Assembly: GCF_000821185.2 (NCBI RefSeq)
Contig: NZ_CP050855.1
Coordinates: 2,294,001 to 2,358,000 of the forward strand
Direction of reading: 5' to 3'
DNA: 64,000 nucleotides
Source: Serratia symbiotica
GTDB lineage: Bacteria > Pseudomonadota > Gammaproteobacteria > Enterobacterales > Enterobacteriaceae
Part shown: one piece after another, positions 13,283 to 22,921 of the stretch
Layout: each line of letters begins with the position of its first letter
Position numbering within the stretch: the stretch's first letter is position 1
Made by a program: the position numbers and the translations under genes
Notes under the pieces: model-generated
Told to the model about the DNA's origin: nothing
What the model saw: the letters and a program-made list of their open reading frames with translations, nothing else
Databases searched by the model: none

Positions 13283-13928
13283 GGCAATGATGTGGTTAAT
13301 GGGGCGCGGCGTAGGGGAAACCTTCATGATGACCTTTATTTCCGGCTTTTTCGGTTTCGTGCTCGGCCTGCCGGTTGGCGTACTACTATACGTGACTCGC
13401 CCAGGGCAGATTATCGCCAACAATACCCTGTACAAGGTGCTATCGGGCTTGGTGAATATCTTCCGTTCTATCCCGTTCATTATTCTGCTGGTATGGATGA
13501 TTCCCTTTACCCGTATGGTTGTCGGCACTTCCATCGGCCTGCAAGCGGCCATTGTGCCGCTTACCGTTGGCGCTGCGCCGTTTATCGCCCGCATGGTGGA
13601 AAATGCCCTGTTGGAGATCCCACCTGGCCTGCTGGAAGCAGCACGTGCCATGGGTGCCACACCGATGCAGATCATTAAGAAGGTATTACTGCCTGAAGCC
13701 CTACCGGGCTTGGTCAATGCCGCCACCATTACCCTGATCACTCTAGTGGGCTACTCGGCCATGGGTGGCGCGGTTGGTGCCGGTGGCTTAGGACAGATCG
13801 GCTATCAATATGGTTATATCGGTTATAACGCTACAGTAATGAATACCGTATTAGTATTACTGATAGTGCTGGTCTATCTCATCCAGTTCTGTGGCGATCG
13901 GATCGTTAAAGCCGTCACCCACAAATAG
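13275..13928 (+). CDS. metI: Methionine ABC transporter permease
   Basis: 217 aa, as in E. coli. It is a five-helix inner-membrane permease. The cytoplasmic coupling (EAA) loop reads [16 protein letters not shown] near residue 120, where it docks on MetN. The start ATG lies inside the end of metN, implying translational coupling. The gene is intact, so methionine import appears retained even though this genome is losing other genes. Confidence 0.97.
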   Translation: MSEAMMWLMGRGVGETFMMTFISGFFGFVLGLPVGVLLYVTRPGQIIANNTLYKVLSGLVNIFRSIPFIILLVWMIPFTRMVVGTSIGLQAAIVPLTVGAAPFIARMVENALLEIPPGLLEAARAMGATPMQIIKKVLLPEALPGLVNAATITLITLVGYSAMGGAVGAGGLGQIGYQYGYIGYNATVMNTVLVLLIVLVYLIQFCGDRIVKAVTHK

Positions 13929-13991
13929 GTTTCACAGCAACCGCGCTTACCCAGCGTATCTATAATAATGCGAGTCTAATGAGGAAAAGAT

Positions 13992-14807
13992 ATGTCGTTA
14001 AAATTTAAATCCATCGCGGCAATCGGCGCACTGATCGGCACTCTAGCTCTGGCAGGCTGCGGCCAGGATGAAAAAGATCCGAACCATATCAAAGTCGGCG
14101 TTATCATCGGTGCTGAGCAGCAAGTCGCTGAAATAGCCCAAAAAGTAGCAAAAGAAAAATACGGACTAGACGTCGAACTGGTAACTTTCAACGACTACGT
14201 GTTACCTAACGAAGCGCTGAGTAAGGGCGATATCGACCTTAACATCTTTCAGCACAAACCTTATCTTAATCAGCAGATCAAGGATCGCGGCTACAAGCTG
14301 GTGTCGGTTGGTAGCACCTTTGTCTATCCCATCGCCGGTTACTCTAAAAAAATCAAATCGCTTGATGAGCTGAAAAGCGGTTCCCAGATAGCTTTGCCAA
14401 ACGACCCGACCAACCTGGGCCGTTCGCTGCTGCTGCTACAGCAGGTGGGACTGATCACGCTAAAAGAGGGGGTTGGCCTGCTGCCAACCAAGTTGGACGT
14501 GACCGAGAATCCGAAAAACCTGAAGCTGGTAGAGCTGGAAGCACCACAACTACCGCGCTCTCTGGACGATCAGCAAATCGCACTGGCGGTGATCAATACC
14601 ACCTACGCCAGTCAAATTGGCTTGACTCCGACAAAAGACAGCTTGTTTGTTGAAAACAAAGACTCGCCTTATGTCAACCTGATGGTTGCACGTGAAGATA
14701 ATGATGAAGCGGAAAACGTGAAGAAGTTCGTTCAATCCTACCAGTCTGACGAGGTTAACGAAGCGGCCAACAAAATATTCAGCGGTGGTGCCGTTAAAGG
14801 CTGGTAA
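13992..14807 (+). CDS. metQ: Methionine-binding lipoprotein
   Basis: 271 aa, E. coli length. It has a signal peptide with the lipobox LALAGC (lipidated Cys 23), then a periplasmic binding-protein fold of the NlpA/MetQ family (HIKVGVIIGAEQQVAEI). It delivers methionine to MetNI from the periplasmic face. It lies 63 bp after metI with its own ribosome site (GAGGAAA) and closes the operon before a hairpin terminator. Confidence 0.96.
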   Translation: MSLKFKSIAAIGALIGTLALAGCGQDEKDPNHIKVGVIIGAEQQVAEIAQKVAKEKYGLDVELVTFNDYVLPNEALSKGDIDLNIFQHKPYLNQQIKDRGYKLVSVGSTFVYPIAGYSKKIKSLDELKSGSQIALPNDPTNLGRSLLLLQQVGLITLKEGVGLLPTKLDVTENPKNLKLVELEAPQLPRSLDDQQIALAVINTTYASQIGLTPTKDSLFVENKDSPYVNLMVAREDNDEAENVKKFVQSYQSDEVNEAANKIFSGGAVKGW

Positions 14808-14840
14808 GCGTTTAAGCCCCCGCTTTATTCCTAATTATTT

Positions 14841-14870
14841 ACAAGACGGGTTGCGGCTCGTCTTGTTATT
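14841..14870 (+). terminator. Terminator after metNIQ
   Basis: ACAAGACG (14841-14848) pairs with CGTCTTGT (14859-14866), followed by a short T-rich stretch. It separates metQ from rcsF. Confidence 0.65.
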
Positions 14871-14923
14871 TCCGCCATAGATTGCTTCAATAACACCACG
14901 TTCATTAAGACAGAGGAATCTCA

Positions 14924-15322
14924 ATGCGTGTTTTACCTCTCTGTTTGTTAGCGCTGGCCGGATGTTCATCGCAGCGTATCGTACCAACCTCAATAAGCAC
15001 CACCATTAAACCTGCTGCAAGCGCACCGGCCAAGGCCGAGTCAGCAGCACCTCCGGTGCCAGTAAAACTGTACAAAAAAGCAGAAGATCTGGTGGGCAAG
15101 CCTTTCCGTGATCTGGGTGAAGTCTCTGGAGGAGACTGCCAGAGCACCGTTCAAGATTCACCGCCAAATCTGGCCACTGCCCGCAAGCACATGCAAATCC
15201 GCGCCGCTTATATGAAGGCCAATGCCGTGTTGCTGCACGACTGCCAGATTACCAGCGGCGTCGCTGGTTGTTACCAACAAGCAATATGTCAAGGTTCAGC
15301 GCTTAACATGTCATCTAAATGA
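14924..15322 (+). CDS. rcsF: RcsF, outer-membrane stress-sensing lipoprotein
   Basis: 132 aa (E. coli 134). Lipobox LALAGC with lipidated Cys 14, then a Pro/Ala-rich linker (about 20-47) that in E. coli is threaded through outer-membrane porins and BamA. The globular domain has four cysteines (72, 107, 116, 122) at the positions of the two nonconsecutive disulfides. It signals envelope damage to the Rcs phosphorelay. Its stop overlaps the trmO start by four bases. The other classic lipoprotein envelope sensor, NlpE, is broken at 17870-18443, while RcsF is intact. Confidence 0.94.
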   Translation: MRVLPLCLLALAGCSSQRIVPTSISTTIKPAASAPAKAESAAPPVPVKLYKKAEDLVGKPFRDLGEVSGGDCQSTVQDSPPNLATARKHMQIRAAYMKANAVLLHDCQITSGVAGCYQQAICQGSALNMSSK

Positions 15323-16026
15323 CCGAGTTTGTTTTCAATCAGATCGGTATTATTCGCTCACCGTATAAAGAAAAGTTCGCAGTTCCCCGCCAACCGGGAT
15401 TGGTCGAAGACGGTGGGGGAGAACTGGTGCTGCTGCCGCCTTACAATCAGGCGGACGCAGTGCGTAGCCTCAGCGAGTTCAGCCATCTGTGGATAATATT
15501 TATTTTCCATCAAACCATGGAAGGCGGCTGGCGGCCGACAGTACGGCCACCACGTCTGGGCGGCAATGCGCGAATGGGCGTGTTTGCTACCCGCTCGCCC
15601 TTCCGCCCTAACCCATTAGGCATGTCATTAATCGCGCTGAAAGGCATGCGCGTTCAGGGCAGCAACGTGGTGCTGGAGCTAGGTAGCCTCGATCTGGTTG
15701 ATGGGACGCCGGTGGTGGATATCAAACCCTATTTGCCATTTGCTGAGAGCCAGCCGCAGGCTCGTGCTGGTTTTGCCCAAGCCGCCCCCAGCGGCAATAT
15801 GCCGGTACATTTCACGCTAGAAGCGGAGCGGCAACTGCAACTGCATCAATCGCATTATCCTCAGCTACGGCGTTTTATCAGCCAGGTACTGGCGCAAGAC
15901 CCCCGCCCAGCCTATCGTAAGGGAGAAGAAACCAAACGGGATTACGCCGTTTGGCTGCTGGATTTCAACGTCCGCTGGCGGGTGGTCAATCAGCGAACCG
16001 AGGTGTTATCTCTTAACCTCCGTTAA
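15319..16026 (+). CDS. trmO: tRNA (N6-threonylcarbamoyladenosine37-N6)-methyltransferase TrmO
   Basis: 235 aa, the same length as E. coli TrmO (YaeB/TsaA). It methylates t6A37 to m6t6A in threonine tRNAs, using S-adenosylmethionine. The N-terminal beta-barrel domain carries IGIIRSPYKEKFAVPRQPG at 9-27 and ATRSPFRPNPLG near 92, both family signatures. Translationally coupled to rcsF (ATGA overlap), as in E. coli. Confidence 0.94.
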   Translation: MTEFVFNQIGIIRSPYKEKFAVPRQPGLVEDGGGELVLLPPYNQADAVRSLSEFSHLWIIFIFHQTMEGGWRPTVRPPRLGGNARMGVFATRSPFRPNPLGMSLIALKGMRVQGSNVVLELGSLDLVDGTPVVDIKPYLPFAESQPQARAGFAQAAPSGNMPVHFTLEAERQLQLHQSHYPQLRRFISQVLAQDPRPAYRKGEETKRDYAVWLLDFNVRWRVVNQRTEVLSLNLR

Positions 16027-16148
16027 AATTCCACTGTCTCTCTTTTGGCAGCCGACACAGGCTGGTAGACTAAATTACTTTTGAAAATTTTGGCGGCCCC
16101 TCTCTGGCAGCCGGTTGCAATTTGCAGTTCTAACGGAACCAAAACACC

Positions 16149-17867
16149 ATGCGTACTAGCCAATATCTGCTCTCCACCCTGAAGGAAAACCCTGCCGATG
16201 CTGAAGTGATCAGCCACCAACTGATGCTGCGTGCCGGGATGATTCGCAAGCTGGCCTCCGGTCTTTACACTTGGTTGCCGACCGGCCTGCGCGTTCTGAA
16301 AAAGGTAGAGAACATTGTTCGCGAAGAAATGAACAATGCTAACGCGATCGAAGTTTCCATGCCGGTAGTTCAGCCTGCCGATCTATGGCAAGAAAGCGGC
16401 CGCTGGGAGCAGTATGGCCCAGAGCTGCTGCGCTTTGTCGATCGTGGTGACCGTCCGTTCGTGCTCGGCCCAACCCATGAAGAAGTGATCACCGATCTGA
16501 TCCGTAACGAAATCAGCTCGTACAAACAGCTACCGCTGAACTTCTTCCAGATCCAGACCAAATTCCGTGATGAAGTGCGCCCACGTTTCGGCATCATGCG
16601 TTCCCGCGAGTTCCTGATGAAAGATGCCTATTCGTTCCATACTTCACAAGACTCCCTACAGGTGACCTACGATGCAATGTACCAAGCCTACAACAAGATC
16701 TTCAGCCGCATGGGGCTGGATTTCCGTCCGGTACATGCTGATACCGGTTCGATCGGTGGCAGTGCCTCGCACGAGTTCCAGGTGCTGGCTGACAGCGGTG
16801 AAGACGATATTGTGTTCTCCACCGGTTCTGACTATGCGGCCAATATTGAGCTGGCGGAAGCGCTAGCCCCTGCCCATCCGCGTGCAGCAGCCAACGAGGC
16901 GCTGCGCATGGTCGATACGCCGAACGCCAAAACCATCGCCGAACTGGTTGAACAGTTCCAACTACCAGTGGAGAAAACCGTCAAGACGCTGCTGGTGCAC
17001 GCCACTGAAGACAGCGGCCATAAGTTAGTCGCCCTATTGGTGCGCGGAGATCATACGTTAAATGAAATCAAAGCTGAAAAGCTGGTGCACGTTGCCGTGC
17101 CGCTCACCTTTGCCACTGAAGAAGAAATCCGCGCCGTTAACGGTGCTGGACCTGGTTCGCTAGGCCCCATCAAGCTACAGGTGCCGATCATTGCCGACCG
17201 CAGCGTGGCGGCGATAAGCGATTTTGCCGCAGGTGCCAACATTGAGGGTAAACATTACCTCGGCATTAACTGGCAGCGCGATCTGCCGCTGCCACAGGTT
17301 GCCGATATCCGTAATGTGGTGGAAGGTGATGCTAGCCCGGATGGCCAAGGGACACTGTTGATCAAACGTGGTATCGAAGTGGGCCATATCTTCCAGCTTG
17401 GCACCAAATACTCGGAAGCGATGAAAGCTACCGTACAAGGCGAAGATGGCCGCAATCAGGTGCTAACCATGGGTTGCTACGGCATCGGGGTAACCCGCGT
17501 GGTGGCTGCTGCCATCGAACAAAACCATGACGAACGCGGTATCATTTGGCCAGATACGATCGCGCCCTTCCAGGTGGCGATCCTGCCAATGAACATGCAT
17601 AAGTCCTTCCGCGTGCAGGCGCTAGCCGAAGATCTGTACACCACCCTGCGTTCCCACGGCATCGACGTGCTGCTTGATGACCGTAAAGAACGCCCTGGCG
17701 TGATGTTCGCTGATATGGAATTGATCGGCGTGCCACACACCATCGTTATCGGTGACCGCAATCTTGACAGTGAAGAAATCGAATACAAAAATCGCCGCAT
17801 CGGCGAGAAGCAAATGATCAAAACCGAGGAAATCGTCAATTTCCTGCTAAGACAGATTAAGCACTGA
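16149..17867 (+). CDS. proS: Prolyl-tRNA synthetase
   Basis: 572 aa, the E. coli length. Class II aminoacyl-tRNA synthetase of the bacterial type, with a catalytic core split by the INS editing domain (about 220-400) that clears Ala-tRNA(Pro). Motif 2 is [20 protein letters not shown] near 140-160. An anticodon-binding domain forms the C-terminus. It ends against the terminator hairpin shared with the decayed nlpE. Confidence 0.97.
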   Translation: MRTSQYLLSTLKENPADAEVISHQLMLRAGMIRKLASGLYTWLPTGLRVLKKVENIVREEMNNANAIEVSMPVVQPADLWQESGRWEQYGPELLRFVDRGDRPFVLGPTHEEVITDLIRNEISSYKQLPLNFFQIQTKFRDEVRPRFGIMRSREFLMKDAYSFHTSQDSLQVTYDAMYQAYNKIFSRMGLDFRPVHADTGSIGGSASHEFQVLADSGEDDIVFSTGSDYAANIELAEALAPAHPRAAANEALRMVDTPNAKTIAELVEQFQLPVEKTVKTLLVHATEDSGHKLVALLVRGDHTLNEIKAEKLVHVAVPLTFATEEEIRAVNGAGPGSLGPIKLQVPIIADRSVAAISDFAAGANIEGKHYLGINWQRDLPLPQVADIRNVVEGDASPDGQGTLLIKRGIEVGHIFQLGTKYSEAMKATVQGEDGRNQVLTMGCYGIGVTRVVAAAIEQNHDERGIIWPDTIAPFQVAILPMNMHKSFRVQALAEDLYTTLRSHGIDVLLDDRKERPGVMFADMELIGVPHTIVIGDRNLDSEEIEYKNRRIGEKQMIKTEEIVNFLLRQIKH

Positions 17868-17869
17868 TC

Positions 17870-18443
17870 GTCAGGAACACCGGCTCGCCCGGTGTTTTAT
17901 GCGCTTCAATACCCCCCTGTTCCAGCGCAGTGTTATTGTCTAGCGGAAAGATGTTGCCGATAGCATATCTTTAAATAGCGCTGTATCTGCCATGGAGGTA
18001 TCGCTGCTCTTCAGCCCCCCCCCCCCCCGCGTTTTAGGCCACGGTTGCTCGCTCGGGTTCAGGCGATAGTTCAGCTTGGACTCAATCGGCGCACCACTTT
18101 GATCCAACATCTCCAGGCTCTTACCTGCCGGGCGGAAGTAGCGCTTTTCGCCTGTGCTATCAGTCAGCACCAACTTATCAGCGGTACACGCCCATTTGCC
18201 ATTACTGACAAAGGTCTGATCACCGTTTTTGCTGTCGCGATAAGTTTCTTGCAGTAAAAAAGTACCGTCCTTATCCAAGAACAGGGCGGTGTCCAGACTG
18301 GTGCAGTCAGCACAGGGCAGCAAGCCCTGATAGCTTTGCTGCATCGGCTGAAACCGGTGTTCTTTCAGCTGATAATGATTGTTGCATCCCAACAATGAGA
18401 TCGCCCCTGCTGCCAAAAACAGGGCTATAGTCACTTTTTTCAC
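17870..18443 (-). pseudogene. nlpE: nlpE (cutF), copper/adhesion-sensing lipoprotein, decayed C-terminus
   Basis: Intact NlpE is ~236 aa with an N-terminal lipocalin-like and a C-terminal OB-fold domain; it reports lipoprotein trafficking and surface contact to Cpx. Here the frame from GTG 18443 gives a 167-aa product with lipobox ISLLGC, the CADC motif and KLVLTDSTGEKRYFRP, then loses homology. A run of 14 G on the coding strand (18015-18028) replaces the segment expected to read like PMPLRGMY. Downstream, MADTALFKD reappears in frame. A further frame change follows, and only another frame yields FPLDNNTALEQ and GEPVFLTI. The OB-fold domain is thus lost. The N-terminal domain alone could in principle still be made. 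Confidence 0.85.
17876..17899 (+). terminator. Terminator after proS
   Basis: ACACCGG (17877-17883) pairs with CCGGTGT (17889-17895) with a short loop, then TTTT. It lies 9 bases past the proS stop, inside the former 3' end of nlpE. Confidence 0.75.
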
Positions 18444-18462
18444 AACTATTCTCCTAATATTC

Positions 18463-18876
18463 CTACGTGCGGAACTTGCCACGCAGCGCTTTGATGGCAC
18501 CTTTACGCACTTTACCTTCCAAACGACGTAATTTAGCCCCTCTGCTGGGCTTGGTCGCTTTGCGTGTGTTTTCCACCAACATCGCCTGCTGGATCAACGC
18601 CGCCAAGCGGGCCAACGCCGCATCGCGGTTTAATTCCTGACTGCGATATTCCTGCGCTTTAATAATCACTACGCCCGCAGCACTGATCAAATGATGATTA
18701 AAGGCCAGCAGCTTTTCCTTATAATACTCCGGCAGGCTGGAGGCGCGGATGTCAAAGCGCAAGTGGATTGCCGTTGAAGTTTTGTTCACATGTTGGCCAC
18801 CCGCACCCTGCGCACGGATCGCCGTCAACTCCAGTTCATTATCTGGAATGGCGACATTTCTTGACAGTGCCAGCAC
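18463..18876 (-). CDS. arfB: ArfB, peptidyl-tRNA hydrolase / ribosome rescue factor
   Basis: 137 aa from a GTG start (E. coli ArfB/YaeJ 140 aa). It releases peptides from ribosomes stalled at mRNA 3' ends. The catalytic GGQ is at 26-28 in [14 protein letters not shown] very basic C-terminal tail (about 105-137) is the part that enters the empty mRNA channel. The gene lies directly after yaeQ (3 bp gap), and nlpE follows, as in E. coli. Confidence 0.95.
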   Translation of the reverse strand: MLALSRNVAIPDNELELTAIRAQGAGGQHVNKTSTAIHLRFDIRASSLPEYYKEKLLAFNHHLISAAGVVIIKAQEYRSQELNRDAALARLAALIQQAMLVENTRKATKPSRGAKLRRLEGKVRKGAIKALRGKFRT

Positions 18877-18879
18877 GGA

Positions 18880-19428
18880 TCAACCCTGCGCCTGTTGCCA
18901 CTGGGCAAACTGGATTTCCAGACTATTCTGGGCGTCAGATAGCCAGATAGTCCCCTCTTGCAGCGAGGCTTGCAGTTGCAAATTGCGGTTAGCTAACGCC
19001 GTCAGCCGCGCCAGCTGCTCATCATCCAGAAAACGCACGCTCAAGTTTTTATAGCTAGCCGCCTTGCCCTGCATGCTTCGCCACCAGACGTGTCCGGCAC
19101 GCTCGCCATAGGCATAAACCACCACTCGTAGTGACTGGTTGCAGGCTTTTTTGATGCGTTTTTCATCCGGCAGACCCATTTCGATCCACATTTCCAACCC
19201 ATTGTGGTCGTTACGCTGCCAAATATCCGGTTCGTCTTCAACGCTCAGGCCCTTGGTAAACACCAGCCGCTCGTCAGCATGACAAATCCAAGCCAGCAGG
19301 CGCAACATCATGCGCTGTGGTGTTTCAGAAGGATGCTGTGCCAAAGTCAACGTGGCATCGTAGTAGAAGTGGCGATCCATATCAGCGATATTGACCGTGG
19401 CTTTATAAATGGTTGCTTTCAGCGCCAT
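18880..19428 (-). CDS. yaeQ: YaeQ family protein
   Basis: 182 aa from the ATG at 19428 ([19 protein letters not shown]), which fits E. coli YaeQ (181 aa). The frame extends five codons further upstream but the family start is MALK. YaeQ has a fold related to PD-(D/E)XK nucleases. Conserved [16 protein letters not shown] and DEPDIW are visible. Its cellular job is not established. Confidence 0.92.
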   Translation of the reverse strand: MALKATIYKATVNIADMDRHFYYDATLTLAQHPSETPQRMMLRLLAWICHADERLVFTKGLSVEDEPDIWQRNDHNGLEMWIEMGLPDEKRIKKACNQSLRVVVYAYGERAGHVWWRSMQGKAASYKNLSVRFLDDEQLARLTALANRNLQLQASLQEGTIWLSDAQNSLEIQFAQWQQAQG

Positions 19429-19603
19429 AGGGAACCTCATCATTTTATCAGGTGGCAGTGTACTTGATCTGGCAGCGTGGAGGGGCTAATAACTCCACAA
19501 TGGCTGTGCTATAGTCGTCCAGATAGGGGAAAATTCCATGAACCTACGCTTCATCGCTACATTGGTCTTCGATGAAGCAGACGTTCTTAAGGGAAAAAAA
19601 CTG

Positions 19604-19806
19604 TGCAACAATCATTACTGTGAGCTAGTACGCCGTTTTTACGCAGAGAATGGCAGTGGAGATCTTGGCTACATGCCTGATATGCTCGCATAGATATAAA
19701 GGTACTGGACGATGTCGCTGCGGATAACGCGCTACCGTCCTCCGTTAGGGAACAGGCGGCCTTTGCCGCCGCTAACTTATTGGTGAGCGACTATGTTGAT
19801 GAATGA
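19604..19806 (+). pseudogene. yaeP: yaeP, small conserved protein, broken
   Basis: YaeP is a 66-aa protein of unknown function located just before rof in enterobacteria. Here [21 protein letters not shown] is readable from 19616, then the frame meets TAG soon after MPDMLA. The second half ([20 protein letters not shown], then [15 protein letters not shown]) reads in another frame up to the TGA at 19804-19806. No good start codon remains in frame upstream. A frameshift and a stop have inactivated it, while the overlapping start of rof is preserved. Confidence 0.85.
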
Positions 19807-20056
19807 TGAGTACCAATCCATCAATTGCGATGACTATGAAAGCCTGGAACTCGCCTGCCAGCATAACTACACTCTGAAGCTAGAATTACGCGATGGAGAA
19901 AAACTCGAAGGCAAAGCCAACGAACTGAAATTTACCAAGGGTATCGAGTACCTGATTATCGATCAGGCTGGCAATGCTCTCAGTTTACGTCTGGATCACA
20001 TCCTCAGTTTCACTCATCCGAAAATCGGTACTGTTGTCGTCAGCCTCTCGGACTGA
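19799..20056 (+). CDS. rof: Rof (YaeO), Rho termination inhibitor
   Basis: 85 aa from the ATG at 19799 ([20 protein letters not shown]); E. coli Rof is 84-86 aa. Rof binds the primary RNA site of transcription factor Rho and inhibits termination. The acidic Sm-like body is conserved, including [14 protein letters not shown] and GTVVVSLSD at the end. An ATG two codons upstream is possible but the family starts at MND. Its start overlaps the dead yaeP by 8 bases. If it relied on coupling to yaeP, its expression may have changed. Confidence 0.92.
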   Translation: MNDEYQSINCDDYESLELACQHNYTLKLELRDGEKLEGKANELKFTKGIEYLIIDQAGNALSLRLDHILSFTHPKIGTVVVSLSD

Positions 20057-20140
20057 CAACGACAGTAACTTCATGCCAACCGTGTGGCAGCCTATCGGCT
20101 GCCCTCATCATGGATGGCAGCAGCACGTTGGTGCATGTCA

Positions 20141-21469
20141 TCATTGCGCCTTAAAGTTATGATTCTTATCCCAATGCAGCCGCCACGGTTGTTCCTTCTC
20201 TGGCACCCGCCCCTCTTCGCAGACAAATACGCCCAGCGCAGCGATAAGCTGCTCATCATAATAGATCAGGGGGATGCGTTCACGCAGCCAAGGGGGAACG
20301 TCCAACTCCTGCCACAGCTTTTTAATCGGCCGCGAATGGGCGCGCCCGACGATGCGGACGCTACCCTGTGCGCTAAAACGGACGCTGACCTGCTGTGCGG
20401 GCTGCGGGGAGCGCAGATGCACTTTCCCTTTGCCACTGATTAAGTGGCCTAACCCATCGGGCAACGTCAAGGGCGCGGTTCGTGACCAATTCAGACGAAT
20501 GTCGCGTAGGTTCGCCATCAGCGGCAGTAAATATAACCGACCATGGAAGCGGCGAATTTGATAGGTTCCCAGTTGCAACCGGGGTACAGCGTCCACACGG
20601 CTGAGCGCTACTTCATCCCACAGGTGCTGCAATTGCTCACGCGAAGGCAGGGTGACACCATGGCATGCAATCCAACGGCGCAACAGGGCAAAACGACATG
20701 CCGGTGAACATCCCAGTAGCCCCTCGATCACCAGTGAGTTGTCTTCCGCCAACAAAGTGCGCAACTGGTCAGCCAACAGCTCGTCCAACAATTGTTCTTG
20801 TTCGGCACACAGGCTAGCGCTGCGGGCGACCGCCGATGTAAAGTGAGGCCAGCGCAGGTTCAGTAGCGGCAGCACCTGCAACCGCAGAAAATTGCGGTCA
20901 AAACGCGGATTTTGATTGCTGTCGTCGTCTATCCAGGATAACTGGTGCTGCTGTGCATAAGCCTCGAGCCGCAGGCGAGAACAGCCAAGCAGTGGCCGTA
21001 ATAACACATGGTCAGCCAACCTGCCACACGCCGCCATCGCCGATAGCCCGGCTGGGCCGCTACCGCGTTTGAGCGCCAACAGAAAGGTTTCGCTTTGATC
21101 GTCAAGATGCTGGGCGGTAATCAGGATCTCGTCGGCTTTCAGCGTTGCGTTAAAGGCGGCATAACGTGCTGCGCGCGCCGCTGCTTCGATGCCACCCGCA
21201 CGGGCATCCACTTGAACCCGTTGCACCGTCAGCGGCACCCGCCAGGCGGCGCATTGCCGCCCACAGTGATCCGCCCAGGTATCAGCAAACGCACTCAAGC
21301 CATGATGCACATGCACTGCTCGGAGCTGAAATTCTGGATGCTGCTGGCGCAACTGCGCCAGCAAGTGCAACAACACCGTGGAATCCAGCCCGCCGCTGAA
21401 CGCCACCAGCAATTGCCGATGCTCACCCAGTTGGTGCGCGACCTGAGCCGCTAATTGATTGGTTTCCAT
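20141..21469 (-). CDS. tilS: tRNA(Ile)-lysidine synthase
   Basis: 442 aa. It modifies C34 of tRNA-Ile(CAT) to lysidine, making it read AUA; essential in bacteria. The ATP-binding PP-loop is SGGLDS at 25-30 in a typical N-type ATPase core. AQHLDDQSETFLLALKRGSG near 110 is a family signature. The C-terminal region (about 230-442) contains the two extra domains of long-form TilS. Convergent with rof. Upstream, where E. coli has yaeR and ldcC, there is only a repeat-bearing gap. Confidence 0.95.
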   Translation of the reverse strand: METNQLAAQVAHQLGEHRQLLVAFSGGLDSTVLLHLLAQLRQQHPEFQLRAVHVHHGLSAFADTWADHCGRQCAAWRVPLTVQRVQVDARAGGIEAAARAARYAAFNATLKADEILITAQHLDDQSETFLLALKRGSGPAGLSAMAACGRLADHVLLRPLLGCSRLRLEAYAQQHQLSWIDDDSNQNPRFDRNFLRLQVLPLLNLRWPHFTSAVARSASLCAEQEQLLDELLADQLRTLLAEDNSLVIEGLLGCSPACRFALLRRWIACHGVTLPSREQLQHLWDEVALSRVDAVPRLQLGTYQIRRFHGRLYLLPLMANLRDIRLNWSRTAPLTLPDGLGHLISGKGKVHLRSPQPAQQVSVRFSAQGSVRIVGRAHSRPIKKLWQELDVPPWLRERIPLIYYDEQLIAALGVFVCEEGRVPEKEQPWRLHWDKNHNFKAQ

Positions 21470-21949
21470 TGATAAGATTTATCACTTCTACACCCAAAAC
21501 GGTCAGTACTGAAGAACCGTTGGCTCCTGGGTTGGCTGATGCAAACCGGCAACGTGGAGAAGTCAAAACAGTTCGATACTTCACTCCCACTGAAGCCAGG
21601 ATATCACCGTAAACATGCTGGCTGTGTATTCCTAGCCAATAATGGAAGCAGGACACACCTGACATAGTGCCAACATCCTTCCATGTCAAAACGCTTTGCC
21701 CTGCTCATCGTTGGCTAAGCGCCTACCCCAGTAGGCGTACATTGTTGCAGCCAGTTTGTACAAGGACAGCACGGAATAACCGGAGTTTACATGAACTACG
21801 TGAGCACTGCCCAGGGCCAAAATGGCAAATAAAATAGCCTAATGGGATAGGCCCTAAGTGCCTGTTGCAGATGTACCACGTACACCAGCAACAAGCTCAA
21901 GGGTGGCTTAGCGCAGCGCATCCGATCAAAACGCCGCCCTAGAATAAAC
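21470..21949. other. Gene-free gap where E. coli has yaeR and ldcC
   Basis: 480 bp without a credible gene. The right-hand part contains R1 copy 2 (21722-21851). The left part (21470-21715) has a small hairpin (ACGGT/ACCGT near 21499-21522) and an 88-codon open stretch on the minus strand (21423-21689) that overlaps the tilS start and resembles no protein I know. I see no readable remnant of lysine decarboxylase (LdcC) or of YaeR, so both were lost cleanly or are beyond recognition. Confidence 0.6.
21722..21851 (-). repeat. Dispersed R1 element, copy 2 (inverted)
   Basis: 130 bp in reverse orientation: CCTACCCCAGTAG at 21722-21734 and CTAATGGGATAGG at 21839-21851 are the inverted ends. The reverse complement matches copies 1 and 3 through most of their length (CCTGGGCAGTGCTCAC; CAAACTGGCTGCAACAATG) with a short internal deletion. 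Confidence 0.8.
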
Positions 21950-22909
21950 TCAGCAGTAGCCGTAACTCATCAGACGCTGGTAGCGACGGCTCAGCAGTTC
22001 TTCGTTGCTCAGACCATCGAGATCTTTCAGGTCAACCAACAACTGTGCTTTCAACGCGGCAGCCATCGCCGGCACGTCGCGGTGAGCGGAACCTAGCGGT
22101 TCGGGGATCACCGAGTCGATTAGCTTCAGCTTTTTTAGACGCGCTGCAGTGATACCCATTGCTTCTGCGGCCAATGGTGCCTTGTCGGCGCTCTTCCACA
22201 GGATCGATGCGCAACCTTCCGGCGAGATCACCGAGTAGGTGCTGTATTGCAACATATTCACTTTATCGCCCACACCGATCGCCAGCGCGCCGCCGGAACC
22301 GCCTTCACCGATCACCGTGCAGATCACCGGTACATTCAAACGCGACATCTCACGCAGGTTGCGCGCGATAGCTTCAGACTGTCCGCGCTCCTCCGCCCCC
22401 ACCCCCGGATAAGCGCCCGGTGTGTCGATAAAGGTAATGATCGGCAGCTTGAAGCGGGAAGCCATTTCCATCAGACGCAGCGCCTTACGGTAGCCTTCGG
22501 GTGCCGGCATGCCGAAATTACGGCGGATTTTCTCTTTGGTTTCGCGACCTTTCTGATGACCAATAATCATCACCGGGCGGCCATCCAGGCGCGCAATGCC
22601 ACCAACGATCGCTTTATCATCAGCATAGGCGCGGTCGCCTGCCAACTCTTCGAAGTCGCTAAAGATGTGTTTGATATAATCCAGGGTATAAGGACGGCGC
22701 GGGTGGCGTGCCAGTTGGGCGATCTGCCAAGCACCAAGATTGGCAAAAATCTTACGCGTCAGTTCAACGCTCTTTTCACGCAGGCGTTGAACCTCTTCGT
22801 CCAGATTAATATCTAATTTTTCGTCTTGACGGCTGACGGCTGTCAGCGAGTCAATTTTCGCTTCCAGCTCTGCAATCGGCTGTTCAAAATCAAGAAAATT
22901 CAGACTCAT
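21950..22909 (-). CDS. accA: Acetyl-CoA carboxylase carboxyltransferase subunit alpha
   Basis: 319 aa, E. coli length. With AccD it transfers the carboxyl group from biotin to acetyl-CoA, giving malonyl-CoA, the first committed step of fatty acid synthesis. The crotonase-type fold shows the oxyanion-hole region [15 protein letters not shown] near 200-215 and [18 protein letters not shown] near 170-187. It follows dnaE by 12 bp on the same strand. Start ATG at 22909. Confidence 0.97.
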   Translation of the reverse strand: MSLNFLDFEQPIAELEAKIDSLTAVSRQDEKLDINLDEEVQRLREKSVELTRKIFANLGAWQIAQLARHPRRPYTLDYIKHIFSDFEELAGDRAYADDKAIVGGIARLDGRPVMIIGHQKGRETKEKIRRNFGMPAPEGYRKALRLMEMASRFKLPIITFIDTPGAYPGVGAEERGQSEAIARNLREMSRLNVPVICTVIGEGGSGGALAIGVGDKVNMLQYSTYSVISPEGCASILWKSADKAPLAAEAMGITAARLKKLKLIDSVIPEPLGSAHRDVPAMAAALKAQLLVDLKDLDGLSNEELLSRRYQRLMSYGYC

Positions 22910-22921
22910 AACATTCCTATT

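Noticed and set aside
21423..21689. 88-codon minus-strand open frame upstream of tilS
   Set aside because: It overlaps the tilS 5' end out of frame, has no recognisable domain, and the local sequence is repeat and gap DNA.
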